Assembly (NCBI RefSeq): GCF_012932375.1
Contig: NZ_JAAIIG010000009.1
Span: 1-64,000 of the forward strand
Origin: Bifidobacterium olomucense
GTDB taxonomy: Bacteria > Actinomycetota > Actinomycetes > Actinomycetales > Bifidobacteriaceae
Direction: 5' to 3'
Length of the DNA: 64,000 nucleotides
Each line of letters begins with the position of its first letter. The first letter of the stretch is position 1. The notes under the pieces were generated by a model, which saw nothing but the letters and a program-made list of their open reading frames with translations, had not been told where the DNA came from and ran no database searches. Positions 9,553 to 19,100 of this stretch are shown here, in pieces. Made by a program: the position numbers and the translations under genes.

Positions 9553-10623
9553 TTAGGCGGATTCGCGCTGGGCGATGCGGAAGTCGGCCACGATGCGCTG
9601 GCGCTCGCGGTCCGATTCGTCATCGATGCGTTCGATCAGCAGGTCCACCGCCTTCTGGGCGACCATCGGGATATCGACCGCAACGGTGGTCAACGAAGGC
9701 GTCATGATGGCCCCCATGTCAATGCCGTCGAAGCCCATCACCGCGATATCGTCCGGCACACGTAATCCGATGTCTTTGAGTCCGCGAATCACGCCGAACG
9801 CGGTGGTATCGGTCATGCAGAACAGCGCGTCGCAGGAGCGCACCAGATCGGCGTTGCCGGCGATGGCCTTGCGAGCATCCGTGTCCGTCCACGGCGTGGC
9901 GATGATCGGCACGTCCTCCCACTGCACGCCAAGCTTCTCAAAAGCGTTGCAGCAGCCCATCAGACGACGGTGGAGGGTGTCGTTGATGTCGAATGTCGCA
10001 CTGCTGTCGTTGTCTTCACCGGCTGCATTGACAAGGTTTTCGCCAAGCCCTCCAACGATGCCGATATGCCGTTTGCCGGTGCTCCAGAGATATTCGATGG
10101 CGGCCTGTGCGCCGGCTTCGCTCGGAGTCAGAATCGTATCGAGATCCTGCTGGGGACGGTCGTCGTCCAGCAGCACGGTCGGCCGATGATTGGACAGTTG
10201 CTCGATTTCCGAGGCAGACAGTCGGCTGGAACTGAAGATCAGACCGTCGCAGAACTGGTTGGAGACCCGTTCGATGATGGAGCGTTCGTTCTCCGCATTG
10301 ATGCGGGTCTCCTGCACCACGGTCTGGTAGCCGCGCTTTTCCGCAGCCTGCGAGATCAGGGAGGCGAGCTGGGAGGGATACGGACGGTCAAGCTCGAAAA
10401 TGGCCAAGCCTATGGTGCTGAAGTTGCGTCCATGTCGGCTGGTGGAGACGCGCAGGCTTCGGGCGGACAGACTGGTGGTGTTGAGCCGGTAATGCAGCTT
10501 GTCGGCCGCCTCGCGCACGCGCCTGGCCGTCTCCGGTGTGACGTTCGTATTGCCGCGCAACACGTTGGAAACGGTCATGGCGGAGACTCCGGCCTCGCGT
10601 CCGACATCTTTCATGGTGACCAT
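9553..10623 (-). CDS. LacI-family transcriptional regulator next to GH51 arabinofuranosidase
   Basis: A 356-residue sugar-responsive regulator. The N-terminal helix-turn-helix (TMKDVGREAGVSAMTVSNVL, then RGNTNVTPETARRVREAADKL) is classic LacI, and the periplasmic-binding-protein-like effector domain follows (for example GVIRGLKDIGLRVPDDIAVMGFDGID). The start at 10623 follows AAAGGGG by 5 bp; an in-frame ATG 75 bp upstream would add a non-family leader. It lies 82 bp downstream of the GH51 gene on the same strand, so the two may be co-transcribed. The likely role is repression of the GH51 gene in response to arabinose or an arabino-oligosaccharide, inferred from adjacency and from the palindromes upstream of that gene. 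Confidence 0.85.
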   Translation of the reverse strand: MVTMKDVGREAGVSAMTVSNVLRGNTNVTPETARRVREAADKLHYRLNTTSLSARSLRVSTSRHGRNFSTIGLAIFELDRPYPSQLASLISQAAEKRGYQTVVQETRINAENERSIIERVSNQFCDGLIFSSSRLSASEIEQLSNHRPTVLLDDDRPQQDLDTILTPSEAGAQAAIEYLWSTGKRHIGIVGGLGENLVNAAGEDNDSSATFDINDTLHRRLMGCCNAFEKLGVQWEDVPIIATPWTDTDARKAIAGNADLVRSCDALFCMTDTTAFGVIRGLKDIGLRVPDDIAVMGFDGIDMGAIMTPSLTTVAVDIPMVAQKAVDLLIERIDDESDRERQRIVADFRIAQRESA

Positions 10624-10705
10624 AGGAACCCCTTTGCTGTCCACCAATATAGCGAACCGGGTGGTTTTATCGTTACAGTACTGGTTGTTGTTCGCCAACC
10701 GATCG

Positions 10706-13162
10706 TCACTGCGGCAGCTGGAAGACGGTGAACGAATACGGCTCGACCTGCCACGAGGACAAGTCGTCTGCCGTTACGGTGACCGTCCGCGGACGTACGG
10801 GAGCGGGCTCAAAGGGCTTGCCGGCATCCCAATCGGCGGCAAGTACGGTGGCCGTACCGTGCGTTGCGCTGGTCAGCAGCGGCTCGTCGCCATCGAGCGT
10901 AATGTACTGCGGCTGATCAGTGGCGTTTACGATGCGAACGATAAGCTCGCCGTTCGTATTGCGCCCGGCGTGGGCCACGAATCGAGTCTGTGCGCTGTTG
11001 TCCTGATAGTCGTGGATCGGCTGGCCATTGAGCTTGACTCGTACTCGACTGCCCTGACCGGACACTTCGAACGTTACGTGGTAGTCGATATTCGATTCCA
11101 CGCCGCCCTCGTACGCCGGTACGGCCTCGTCCTGAAGGCCGTCGCCCACGCGCTTCAAGATGTAGTACTTGTTGCCCCAGTCGCCGAACGCCCAACGGAA
11201 GTAGTCGGAGCCGGTCAGCGCGCCGAAATCAATGATCAGCCCATCCTCGCCGTCCGTGCGGCGTACCGTGAAATCGATGCGGTACTCGTCGGCCGGCACC
11301 TTGAGGCCGGTGTCGAGCGCGGTACCTGCGCCGGTGAGCGTCAGCGCGGGCGAGGTGACGGTCTGCTCGGTACCGTCGGCGTTCTTCGCGGTGATGCGAA
11401 TGCCGCTGAACACGAACGTGCCCTGATCCACGCTGGAGAAGCGCAGACCGGTCCAATCGCGGGGTGCTGGCGTGAACCGTGGCGCGTTGTCCACTGCAGT
11501 GGGCAGCACATGGCTCATCGTGGTGCGCGTATACATCTGCTGCACCCAGTAATTGAGCGTGGGCATCACCTGTTCGTTATCGAAGTAGATGAGGTCGGGA
11601 TTCCACTGCGTATGCGCCAAACGGCCGAACAGCGGCGCGTAGGAGGCCATACGAACCGTGTTGCCGTTGCGTTCGATGGAGGTCATGATCGCGGCTTCGG
11701 CCAGCGCGCTGATCTGCATGTTCGACCATGACCCGTATTCGCCGATATAGGTGGCCGGTCCGTTGGGATCGCGGCCATCGTAATGGTCGAGGTGCGAGAA
11801 CCACCATTGCGGCGACTTGTAGGCGTGTTCGTCGATCATGTCGAGATGCTTGGTACGGGCGAACGACCAGCCGGCTTCATAGTTCTCGCCGTTGGGAACC
11901 GGCCCGGCGGTGCCGATGACGGCAATGTTCGGGTACTCGCGCTTGACGGCGTCGTGAATCATCGTGAATCGTTCACGGAACGCCTCGTTGACCGCATCCT
12001 CATTGCCGAGACCCAGATATTCCAGCCCGAACGGCTCCGGATGGCCGGCTGCGGCGCGCTTGGCGCCCCATGGTGAGGTGATGGGGCCGTTGGCGTATTC
12101 GATGAGATCCAGCGCGTCCTGGACGAATGCTCCCATCTGGTCCATGGGCACGGTGGTCACTCCCCCGGCCGTGTTCTGGCAGGAGACGCCTACCGGCAGC
12201 ACCGGCAGCGGCTTGGCGCCGATGGCTTCGCACAGGAGGAAATACTCGTGGAAGCCGATGGTGAAGGACTGATAGTAGCCCCAATAACCGTACTGGTGCG
12301 GGCGATGCTCGACCGGTCCGATGGTGCGTTTCCAGCGGTACATGTTGTCCACTTCCACGCCGTGGGTGATGCAGCCGCCGGGGAAGCGCATGAAGCGAGG
12401 ATGCAGGTCGCGCAGGGCCTGTACGAGATCCTCGCGGAACAGACGCGGGCTGCCGTCGCTGCCGCAGGGGCGGAGTGATACCCAATCGATGCGGAAGGTG
12501 GCGTTTATGGTGCATGCGGTGCGTGCGCCGGGGTCGGTGCAGTCATTGCCGTTGCCACTATCGGCCATGGCCACCGTCAGTCGCAACGCGCCTTGCGCAG
12601 TGGCTGCGGCGCAATCCAGCGTGAATCTGATGTGCTGCCAGCCGCGGGAGTCGGCAATGGTGACTTCGGCGTGCGCCAAAGGCGAGGTTTCGTTGGCGGC
12701 CGCGGCAGGCGAGTCATCGATGAGTTCGGCGATTGCCGTCACATCGGCACCATCCGTACGTACCCAAGCCGAGCACTCGTACTGTTGGCCGGCGGTCAGC
12801 GGGATGCCGTCGAATCCACGATTGACGAGCGTAGTGCGGCCGCCGGTGAGTCGGACGGCCAGATGATGCGGGTTCTCGGCCGCCACCGGTTCGTCGGTGC
12901 GGATCGACACGTCACGGTAGCCGGTGCTGTGCCGGGCGTCTTGCTGGGCGATGGTCCAGCCGAACAGGTGACTCCAGCGGGGGTTGTCCGTGCGGTTGTA
13001 TTCGAACGCGCCGTTCTGTATGAGGTCGGCGTTCAGGCCCCCGTCCACCGCATAGTTGATGTCCTCCAGAAAGATGCCCCACAGGTCCGGGCTGATGGGT
13101 GTGCCCGGCTGGCTGTTGCGCACTGATATCGTGACCGGCTGCTGTGCCTTGACATCCGTCAT
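10706..13162 (-). CDS. GH51 alpha-L-arabinofuranosidase with internal carbohydrate-binding-like insert
   Basis: An 818-residue glycoside hydrolase of family 51, which releases alpha-L-arabinofuranosyl residues from arabinan or arabinoxylan fragments. The N-terminus (ISPDLWGIFLEDINYAVDGGLNADLIQNGAFEYN) is typical. The acid/base is Glu388 in LGLGNED and the nucleophile is Glu475 in YIGEYGS. A CBM4/9-like beta-sandwich segment lies at about residues 60-235, before the (beta/alpha)8 core, and another beta-rich domain at about 590-720 interrupts the C-terminal part. No signal peptide is visible, so it should act in the cytoplasm on imported oligosaccharides. GGAGT precedes the ATG. The exact substrate cannot be read from the sequence. 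Confidence 0.88.
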   Translation of the reverse strand: MTDVKAQQPVTISVRNSQPGTPISPDLWGIFLEDINYAVDGGLNADLIQNGAFEYNRTDNPRWSHLFGWTIAQQDARHSTGYRDVSIRTDEPVAAENPHHLAVRLTGGRTTLVNRGFDGIPLTAGQQYECSAWVRTDGADVTAIAELIDDSPAAAANETSPLAHAEVTIADSRGWQHIRFTLDCAAATAQGALRLTVAMADSGNGNDCTDPGARTACTINATFRIDWVSLRPCGSDGSPRLFREDLVQALRDLHPRFMRFPGGCITHGVEVDNMYRWKRTIGPVEHRPHQYGYWGYYQSFTIGFHEYFLLCEAIGAKPLPVLPVGVSCQNTAGGVTTVPMDQMGAFVQDALDLIEYANGPITSPWGAKRAAAGHPEPFGLEYLGLGNEDAVNEAFRERFTMIHDAVKREYPNIAVIGTAGPVPNGENYEAGWSFARTKHLDMIDEHAYKSPQWWFSHLDHYDGRDPNGPATYIGEYGSWSNMQISALAEAAIMTSIERNGNTVRMASYAPLFGRLAHTQWNPDLIYFDNEQVMPTLNYWVQQMYTRTTMSHVLPTAVDNAPRFTPAPRDWTGLRFSSVDQGTFVFSGIRITAKNADGTEQTVTSPALTLTGAGTALDTGLKVPADEYRIDFTVRRTDGEDGLIIDFGALTGSDYFRWAFGDWGNKYYILKRVGDGLQDEAVPAYEGGVESNIDYHVTFEVSGQGSRVRVKLNGQPIHDYQDNSAQTRFVAHAGRNTNGELIVRIVNATDQPQYITLDGDEPLLTSATHGTATVLAADWDAGKPFEPAPVRPRTVTVTADDLSSWQVEPYSFTVFQLPQ

Positions 13163-13217
13163 GGATACTCCTTGATAACAAGTCGATAACGCTGGCTTCG
13201 TTGGTTTGGCAAATCTA

Positions 13218-13262
13218 TATTATCGATAATACCATGTGGTGTATCGATAAAGTTATCGATAC
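13218..13262. promoter_or_regulatory. Candidate LacI operators upstream of the GH51 gene
   Basis: Two perfect palindromes lie 55-100 bp upstream of the GH51 start. TATTATCGATAATA is at 13218-13231. At 13241-13262 GTATCGATAA and TTATCGATAC flank a central AG. Both share TTATCGATA, and the centre-to-centre distance is 27 bp. LacI-family operators are palindromes with a central CG, so these fit the regulator at 9553-10623. A related half site, GTAACGATAA, lies upstream of that regulator near 10680. The assignment to this regulator is inferred. Confidence 0.6.
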
Positions 13263-13292
13263 AAGGCAGTTCTCCCCTCCCGTAGCCTCTCT

Positions 13293-13343
13293 TTATGCGA
13301 AAATGACTCACTGAACGAAAGTCAGTGAGTCATTTTCGCATAA
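13293..13343. repeat. 22-bp perfect hairpin (terminator / intergenic repeat)
   Basis: A perfect inverted repeat: arms at 13293-13314 (starting TTATGCGAAAATGACTC) and 13322-13343, with a 7-nt loop. It lies just downstream of the stop of the minus-strand LacI gene at 13376 and probably ends that transcript. The sequence TTCGC..AAAATG recurs in hairpins at 19431-19479 and 36569-36617, so it may be a repeat family and not only a terminator. Confidence 0.7.
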
Positions 13344-13375
13344 AACGCTAAAAGAGGTGCCGTCAATCGTCACCA

Positions 13376-14389
13376 TCACGCGGATTGACGTTCGACGATT
13401 GATGTCGGCAGCAGCTTGACGTACCCGTGTTCCACTTTGGTGCCTTTCATCATGGAGAGCACCAGTTCGGCCATCGTCCGCCCGTGCAGACGCGAATCCT
13501 GACGCACCGTGGTGATTTTCGGATTCGACAGAACAGCCAGTGGAGAGTCGTCAAAGCCGGTCACGGCGATATCGTCCGGTACCCGATACCCGAAGCGGGT
13601 GAGCTGGTTGATCACGCCGATGGCGATATCGTCGTTGGCGCACACGATGCCATCCAGCTCGCCAAGCATCGGCTGGAATGCCACGGCCGCCATCTCGCCG
13701 CTGTTCATTTCCCAGTCGTCCGAGTAATAGACCTTGTTTTCGTCGAACCGCTCCCCCATGGCCTGCCGGAAGCCTTTAAGACGGTTGACTGCGGATGGTG
13801 AGTAGCCCGGTCCGCAGATATACGCCAAGCGTTCGCGGCCTTTGTGCAGCAGATATTCGGTGATTTGGCGCTGGCCATCGGCGTTGGTGAAGTCCACGGT
13901 CGGGAACTGCCATTCGTTGTTATTGCTGACTTCCGACACCACCACCGGACTGTCGGTATTGAGAAAGGCTTCGGCAAGTGCGTCATCCTCGCTCAGGGAG
14001 AACAGCAGATAGCCGTCCGCGAAATCGCTGTTGACCAACTGTGCGATGCGTCGGGTGGAGGCTTCGGTGTTGGCGATCAGCGTAACCATCTGGTAGTCGG
14101 CGTCGCCGATGGTTTGATTGGCGCTGGCCATCGCCTCGGACACACTGGCCTGAATCAGGGTTTCGTTGGACTCCACTTGGATCACCAAAGCGATGGTTTG
14201 GGTACGTTGCTGGGCGAGGGAACGGGCCGCCTGATTGGGGGTGTACTGAGCGGCTTCGATGGCTTTGGCGATACGTTCGGCGGCGGCCGTGGAAACGTGC
14301 GTATTGCCGTTGAGGTACCGGGAGACGGTGCCGTAGGACACTCCGGCCAATTGCGCCACGTCGCGAATGGTCGCTTTCTTACCTGCCAT
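13376..14389 (-). CDS. LacI-family transcriptional regulator divergent from a sugar-binding protein
   Basis: A 337-residue LacI-type regulator. Its helix-turn-helix is TIRDVAQLAGVSYGTVSRYL followed by NGNTHVSTAAAERIAKAIE, and the effector domain ends DDIAVTGFDDSPLAVLSNPKITTV. The start is uncertain: ATG 14389 (MAGKKATIRD) and ATG 14395 are both possible and neither has a clear ribosome-binding site. It is divergent from the solute-binding protein at 14563, and the intergenic DNA holds a pair of identical operator-like sequences. It probably controls the binding protein, itself, and perhaps lacZ. The sugar is unknown. Confidence 0.85.
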   Translation of the reverse strand: MAGKKATIRDVAQLAGVSYGTVSRYLNGNTHVSTAAAERIAKAIEAAQYTPNQAARSLAQQRTQTIALVIQVESNETLIQASVSEAMASANQTIGDADYQMVTLIANTEASTRRIAQLVNSDFADGYLLFSLSEDDALAEAFLNTDSPVVVSEVSNNNEWQFPTVDFTNADGQRQITEYLLHKGRERLAYICGPGYSPSAVNRLKGFRQAMGERFDENKVYYSDDWEMNSGEMAAVAFQPMLGELDGIVCANDDIAIGVINQLTRFGYRVPDDIAVTGFDDSPLAVLSNPKITTVRQDSRLHGRTMAELVLSMMKGTKVEHGYVKLLPTSIVERQSA

Positions 14390-14466
14390 GATCATATGCC
14401 AATCGTATATTCGTCGCTTACCTGATGCTCGCCGGCTGTGGGGCAACACATGATGCAACACGCTGT

Positions 14467-14515
14467 TGTGACCGGTTACACAATGGAGTATAGTACGAAA
14501 TGTAACCGGTCACAC
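14467..14515. promoter_or_regulatory. Paired LacI operators in divergent promoter region
   Basis: TGTGACCGGTTACA at 14467-14480 and its exact inverse TGTAACCGGTCACA at 14501-14514. Each copy is itself a near palindrome centred on ACCGGT, with centres 34 bp apart. A pair on the same face of the helix, between divergent lacI-type and binding-protein genes, strongly suggests cooperative LacI binding or looping. The sequence between them (GAGTATAGTACG) contains a plausible -10 element. Confidence 0.72.
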
Positions 14516-14562
14516 GGTGTGTTGTGCGGCCAAACATAAGCTCGATGAGGAGGAAGGCAACA

Positions 14563-15903
14563 ATGAGCTTGTCAATGAAGAAGGCTGTGGCCATACTCGG
14601 CGCTGCGGCAATGATGGTGTCCGTCGGCGCATGCGGTTCGTCCAACAACAGCAGCGGTTTCGCAGGAGATGCCAGCGGTGACGTCACGCTGAATCTGTGG
14701 GCTTGGGAGCCCACGCTGAAGCCGGTGATCGAGGCGTTCCAGAAGAAGTACCCGAACATCAAGATCGACTTCAACAACACCGGCAAGGCCGATACTACCG
14801 TCACCTCGCTCAACAACGCCATTCAGGCCGGCAGCGGCATCCCGGACATCGTGCAGCTCGAATACATGACCCTGCCGCAGTTCGTGATCGGCGAGCAGAG
14901 CCAGCTGGCCAACATCAAGGACAAGACCTCCGGCTACGAGGACTTCTACACCCCCGGCACCTGGAACTCCGTGAGCATTAACGGCGGCGTCTACGCGCTG
15001 CCGATGGATTCCGGCCCTCAGGCCATGTTCTACAACAAGGACACGTTCGACAAGGCCGGCGTGACCGAAGTGCCGAAGACCTGGGACGAATACTATGAGG
15101 CCGCCAAGAAGATTCGTGCGCTGGGCAGCAACTACTACATCACCGCCGACGCCGGTGATATCAAGGTGATGACCGCCTTCCTGTGGCAGGCCGGCGCCAA
15201 GCCGTACGAATCCGAGGGCGAGAACGTGACGATCAACTTCAAGTCCGATCCCAAGGTGAAGACGGTTGCCGAATTCTGGCAGAAGATGATCGACGAAGAC
15301 CTCATCAACACCAAGGTGGCCACTTGGGCCGACGAATGGAACCGTGGCATCGGCGACGGCACTATCGCCTCCATCTTCGAAGGCGCTTGGATGCCGGCCA
15401 ACCTGGTTTCCAACTCCGCAGCCGCCAAGGGCAACATGCGTGTGGCCCTGCAGCCGAACTGGGATGCTTCCAAGCCGTCCAACGGTGAGAACGGTGGCTC
15501 CGCGCTGGCCGTGACCGCCGCCTCCAAGAACCAGGATGCCGCCTTCAAGTTCATCGAGTTCGCCAACCACAGCTCGGAGGGCATCAAGATTCGTACCGAT
15601 GGCGGTGCCTTCCCGGCCGACAAGGCCACGCTGAAGGATGCCGACTTCCTCAAGGGCTCCGATGATGTGCGCGCCTACTTTGGCGATCAGGACTACAACC
15701 AGGTGCTTGCCGAGGCCGCCAACCAGGTGACCGAAACCTTCCAGTTCCTGCCCTACGCAGGTCAGGCCAACTCCATTTACGGCGATTACGTGGGCAAGGC
15801 GTACACCGACAAGTCCACCACGCTGGTGAAGGGCCTCGCCGCCTTCCAGGATGCACTGGTCAAGTACGGCAGCGATCAGGGCTTCAACGTCAAGGAGGGC
15901 TGA
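14563..15903 (+). CDS. Carbohydrate ABC transporter substrate-binding lipoprotein (family 1)
   Basis: A 446-residue extracytoplasmic solute-binding protein. A signal peptide with a hydrophobic core (AVAILGAAAMMVSV) ends in the lipobox VGAC with the lipidated Cys24, followed by a Ser/Asn-rich linker and VTLNLWAWEPTLKPVIEAFQKKYP, typical of family-1 sugar binders. AGGAGGAAGG precedes ATG 14563; an in-frame ATG at 14524 lies upstream of that site. It would capture an oligosaccharide at the membrane. No permease or ATPase gene follows: the next gene is lacZ, behind a hairpin. It therefore must borrow permeases encoded elsewhere and probably shares an MsmK-like ATPase. Confidence 0.9.
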   Translation: MSLSMKKAVAILGAAAMMVSVGACGSSNNSSGFAGDASGDVTLNLWAWEPTLKPVIEAFQKKYPNIKIDFNNTGKADTTVTSLNNAIQAGSGIPDIVQLEYMTLPQFVIGEQSQLANIKDKTSGYEDFYTPGTWNSVSINGGVYALPMDSGPQAMFYNKDTFDKAGVTEVPKTWDEYYEAAKKIRALGSNYYITADAGDIKVMTAFLWQAGAKPYESEGENVTINFKSDPKVKTVAEFWQKMIDEDLINTKVATWADEWNRGIGDGTIASIFEGAWMPANLVSNSAAAKGNMRVALQPNWDASKPSNGENGGSALAVTAASKNQDAAFKFIEFANHSSEGIKIRTDGGAFPADKATLKDADFLKGSDDVRAYFGDQDYNQVLAEAANQVTETFQFLPYAGQANSIYGDYVGKAYTDKSTTLVKGLAAFQDALVKYGSDQGFNVKEG

Positions 15904-15947
15904 GCCTACAGTCCGTCATCAATTGAAAACTTCATCATCTCCTTCCG

Positions 15948-15979
15948 CAGCCGGGGTTGTAGTCATGCAATCCCGGCTG
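15948..15979 (+). terminator. Hairpin after the binding-protein gene
   Basis: CAGCCGGG/CCCGGCTG stem, with additional pairing in the loop (TTG/CAA), followed by TTCCTTT. It probably ends or attenuates transcription before lacZ, which would give the binding protein a higher mRNA level. Confidence 0.6.
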
Positions 15980-16116
15980 TTCCTTTGCCGGCTTGGCTTG
16001 GCCTCCAAGTCGTACTGGTGTTTGTGATTACATTGCGTACAGCGATATCACGTGCGAAACTTCAGCGTGACGTGCGTCGGTGTGAAGCTTCGGAAGCTTC
16101 AAGAAAGGTATTGATT

Positions 16117-19100
16117 ATGTCTGATGCAGTGAAGATTGCGCAATCCGCGGGAATTGCACCGGCGATTGCGCAGGCCGATCGATTCGATCCGGCTTGGCTG
16201 ACCGACCCGCGCGTGTTCGCGGTCAACCGGCTCGCCGCGCACTCCAGCCACCGGTTCTACGATCACGCACCGGCGGCCGGCGAGACCAGCGATCTGACGC
16301 AAAGTCTCGACGGTACCTGGCGTGTGACTGTCACTGATCTGGCTGACTGGGCCGATCTGGCGGATGTGGAGGACGGCGCCGAAGAACTGACGGACGCCAC
16401 GTTCGCCCGCCCGGCCTTCCCCGATGATGATTTCGACACGATCGACGTACCTTCCACACTGGAGACCCGAGGCTTCCTCAAGCACAAGTACGTGAACCAG
16501 CAGTACCCGTGGTCGGGGCACGAAGAGCCTGAAGCCCCCGGTATTCCCGAGCACAACCATGTGGCGCTATACCGTTGTAAGTTCACGTTGAGTCCGAAAG
16601 TGGAAGCCGCTGTGGACGCCGGCAATCCAGTCACCCTCATCTTCCACGGTGCCGCCACGGCCATCGCCGTGTGGCTTGACGGCACATTCATCGGCTATGC
16701 CGAAGACTCCTACACGCCCAGCGAATTCGACGTCACCGCGGCGCTGAGGGGCGGTGTTGCCGGCGCTGCTGATGTGGCGTCTGCCGTATCCGACGAGCAT
16801 GTGCTGGCCGTCGCGGTATTCGAATTCACCTCCGCCAGTTGGTTGGAGGATCAGGACTTCTGGCGTATGCATGGTCTGTTCCGTTCGGTGGAACTCGCGG
16901 CCCAGCCGGCGGTTCACATTCAGGATCTGCGCGTTACCGCCGACTACGATGTTGCCGCTGGCGAAGGCGATCTGAGCGTTGATGCATTCGTACGCAATAT
17001 CGCTGGCGCAAATAGTTTTGAGGCTGTGTTGACGAATGCCGCCGGTGCCGAAGTGTGGCGAAACAGCATTGCTGATATGCCCGCCATCGAGAACTTTGAC
17101 GACTCCCCTATCGCCATCAGTTGGAAGGCGAACGTCGGCACTGTGAACCCGTGGAGTGCCGAGGAGCCGACCCTGTACACATTGACCATCACCGCACTGG
17201 ATGCGGACGGCCGTGTGATCGAAGCGGTCCCCCAGCGCGTCGGCTTCCGTCACTTCGCCATCGAAGACGGACTGATGAAGCTCAACGGCAAGCGCATCGT
17301 CTTCAAGGGCGTCAACCGTCACGAATTCGATGCGCGCGAAGGCCGCGCGGTATCCGAAGCCGTGATGCTCAAGGACATCCGCGAATTCAAGCGGCTCAAC
17401 ATCAATGCCGTGCGCACCAGCCACTACCCCAACCAGACTCGCTGGTATGAGCTGTGCGACGAATACGGCATCTACGTGATCGACGAAACCAACCTCGAAA
17501 CCCACGGCACATGGAGCAACGGCGACGGTTCGTTCAGCCCGGCCACCGCCATCCCCGGCAGTCATGACGAATGGCGAGCGGCCTGCGTGGACCGCCTGAA
17601 CAGCATGATGCGTCGCGACTGGAATCATCCGAGCGTCATCATCTGGTCGCTGGGCAACGAGTCGTACGGCGGCGACGTATTCCGTTCGATGCGTGACTTC
17701 GTGCATGCCAACGACCCCGCCCGTCCTGTGCATTACGAAAGCGTGTTCAACGATCCCGAGTACAGCGACGTTACGGACATCATGAGCCGTATGTATGCCA
17801 AACCGGACGAAATCAAGGATCTGTACCTCTTCGGCGACGATCAGAAGCCGTACATTTCGTGCGAATACGCGCACTCGATGGGCAACTCCACCGGCGGCCT
17901 GCACCTGTACACCGAACTTGAGCAGTACCCGAAATATCAGGGCGGCTTCATCTGGGATTACGTCGATCAGGCCCTGTTCCAGCGGCTCGGCGACGGCACC
18001 GAGCGACTTGCGTACGGCGGTGACTTCGAAGACCGTCCCACCGACTACGAATTCAGCGGCAACGGCATTGTGTTCGCCGACCGTACGCCTACCCCTAAGG
18101 CGCAGGAAGTCAAACAGCTGTACGCGAACGTGCAGCTATTGCCGGATGAGTCGGGCGTGACGATCACGAACGACAACCTGTTCATCTCCACGGCCGGCTT
18201 CGTGTTCACCGCGCGCGTGTTGGTGGATGGTGTGGAGCGTTGGCATGCCGACTACCGATTCGATGTGCCGGCCGGCGAGAGCGTCCGTGAGCCGATCGCG
18301 TTCCCGCGATTGACCGATCTGGCGTCGTTCGCGCAGCTTGCGAGCGGTATCGAAGTGACGTACGAGGTCGATCAGCGTCTCGGCGCGGCTACCGACTGGG
18401 CACCTGCCGGTTATGAATTGTCGTTCGGGCAGTACGTGGCGCGTGTGTCGTTCGACGGGGAGACCGGCGCTGATGCTGATGCCGATGCTGATGCGGTGTC
18501 GGGTGTTGGCTCGGATATGAACTTCGCGTTCGTGGCTGAGGACGGGTTCAACGCCGGAATTCACAACGACTCCGGCGAAGTGCTGCTGTCCAAGTCGGCC
18601 GGCGGCATCGTTTCATTCGTGCGAGACGGTCGCGAGATGGTGATCCGCCGTCCGAATCTCACGACGTTCCGCGCGTTGGTGGACAACGATCGCGGCAACA
18701 AGTCCGGCTTCGACCGCGCCCAGTGGTTCGCCGCCGGTCGTTATGCGCGCGTGGTGGACACCCGGATATCCCGTATCGGCGACGGTGACGGATTGGTTGC
18801 CGAATACCGGTACGAGCTGGCCGATGTGGCACATACGCCGGTGGTGGTTCGTTATGAGGTGGATGCGTCGCTGCATGTGCACCTGACCGCCGAATACCCG
18901 GGCGAGGCCGATGCCTCTACGCTGCCGGCGTTCGGCATTGAATGGATGCTGCCGGCCCGTTACGATCGACTGAAGTTCTACGGATACGGCCCTGAGGAGA
19001 CCTATGCGGATCGTTTGCACGGTGCCAAGCTGGGTGTGTTCTCGCGTACCGCTCGGCAGGACTTCGCGCCATATCTGGTGCCGCAGGAGACCGGCAATCA

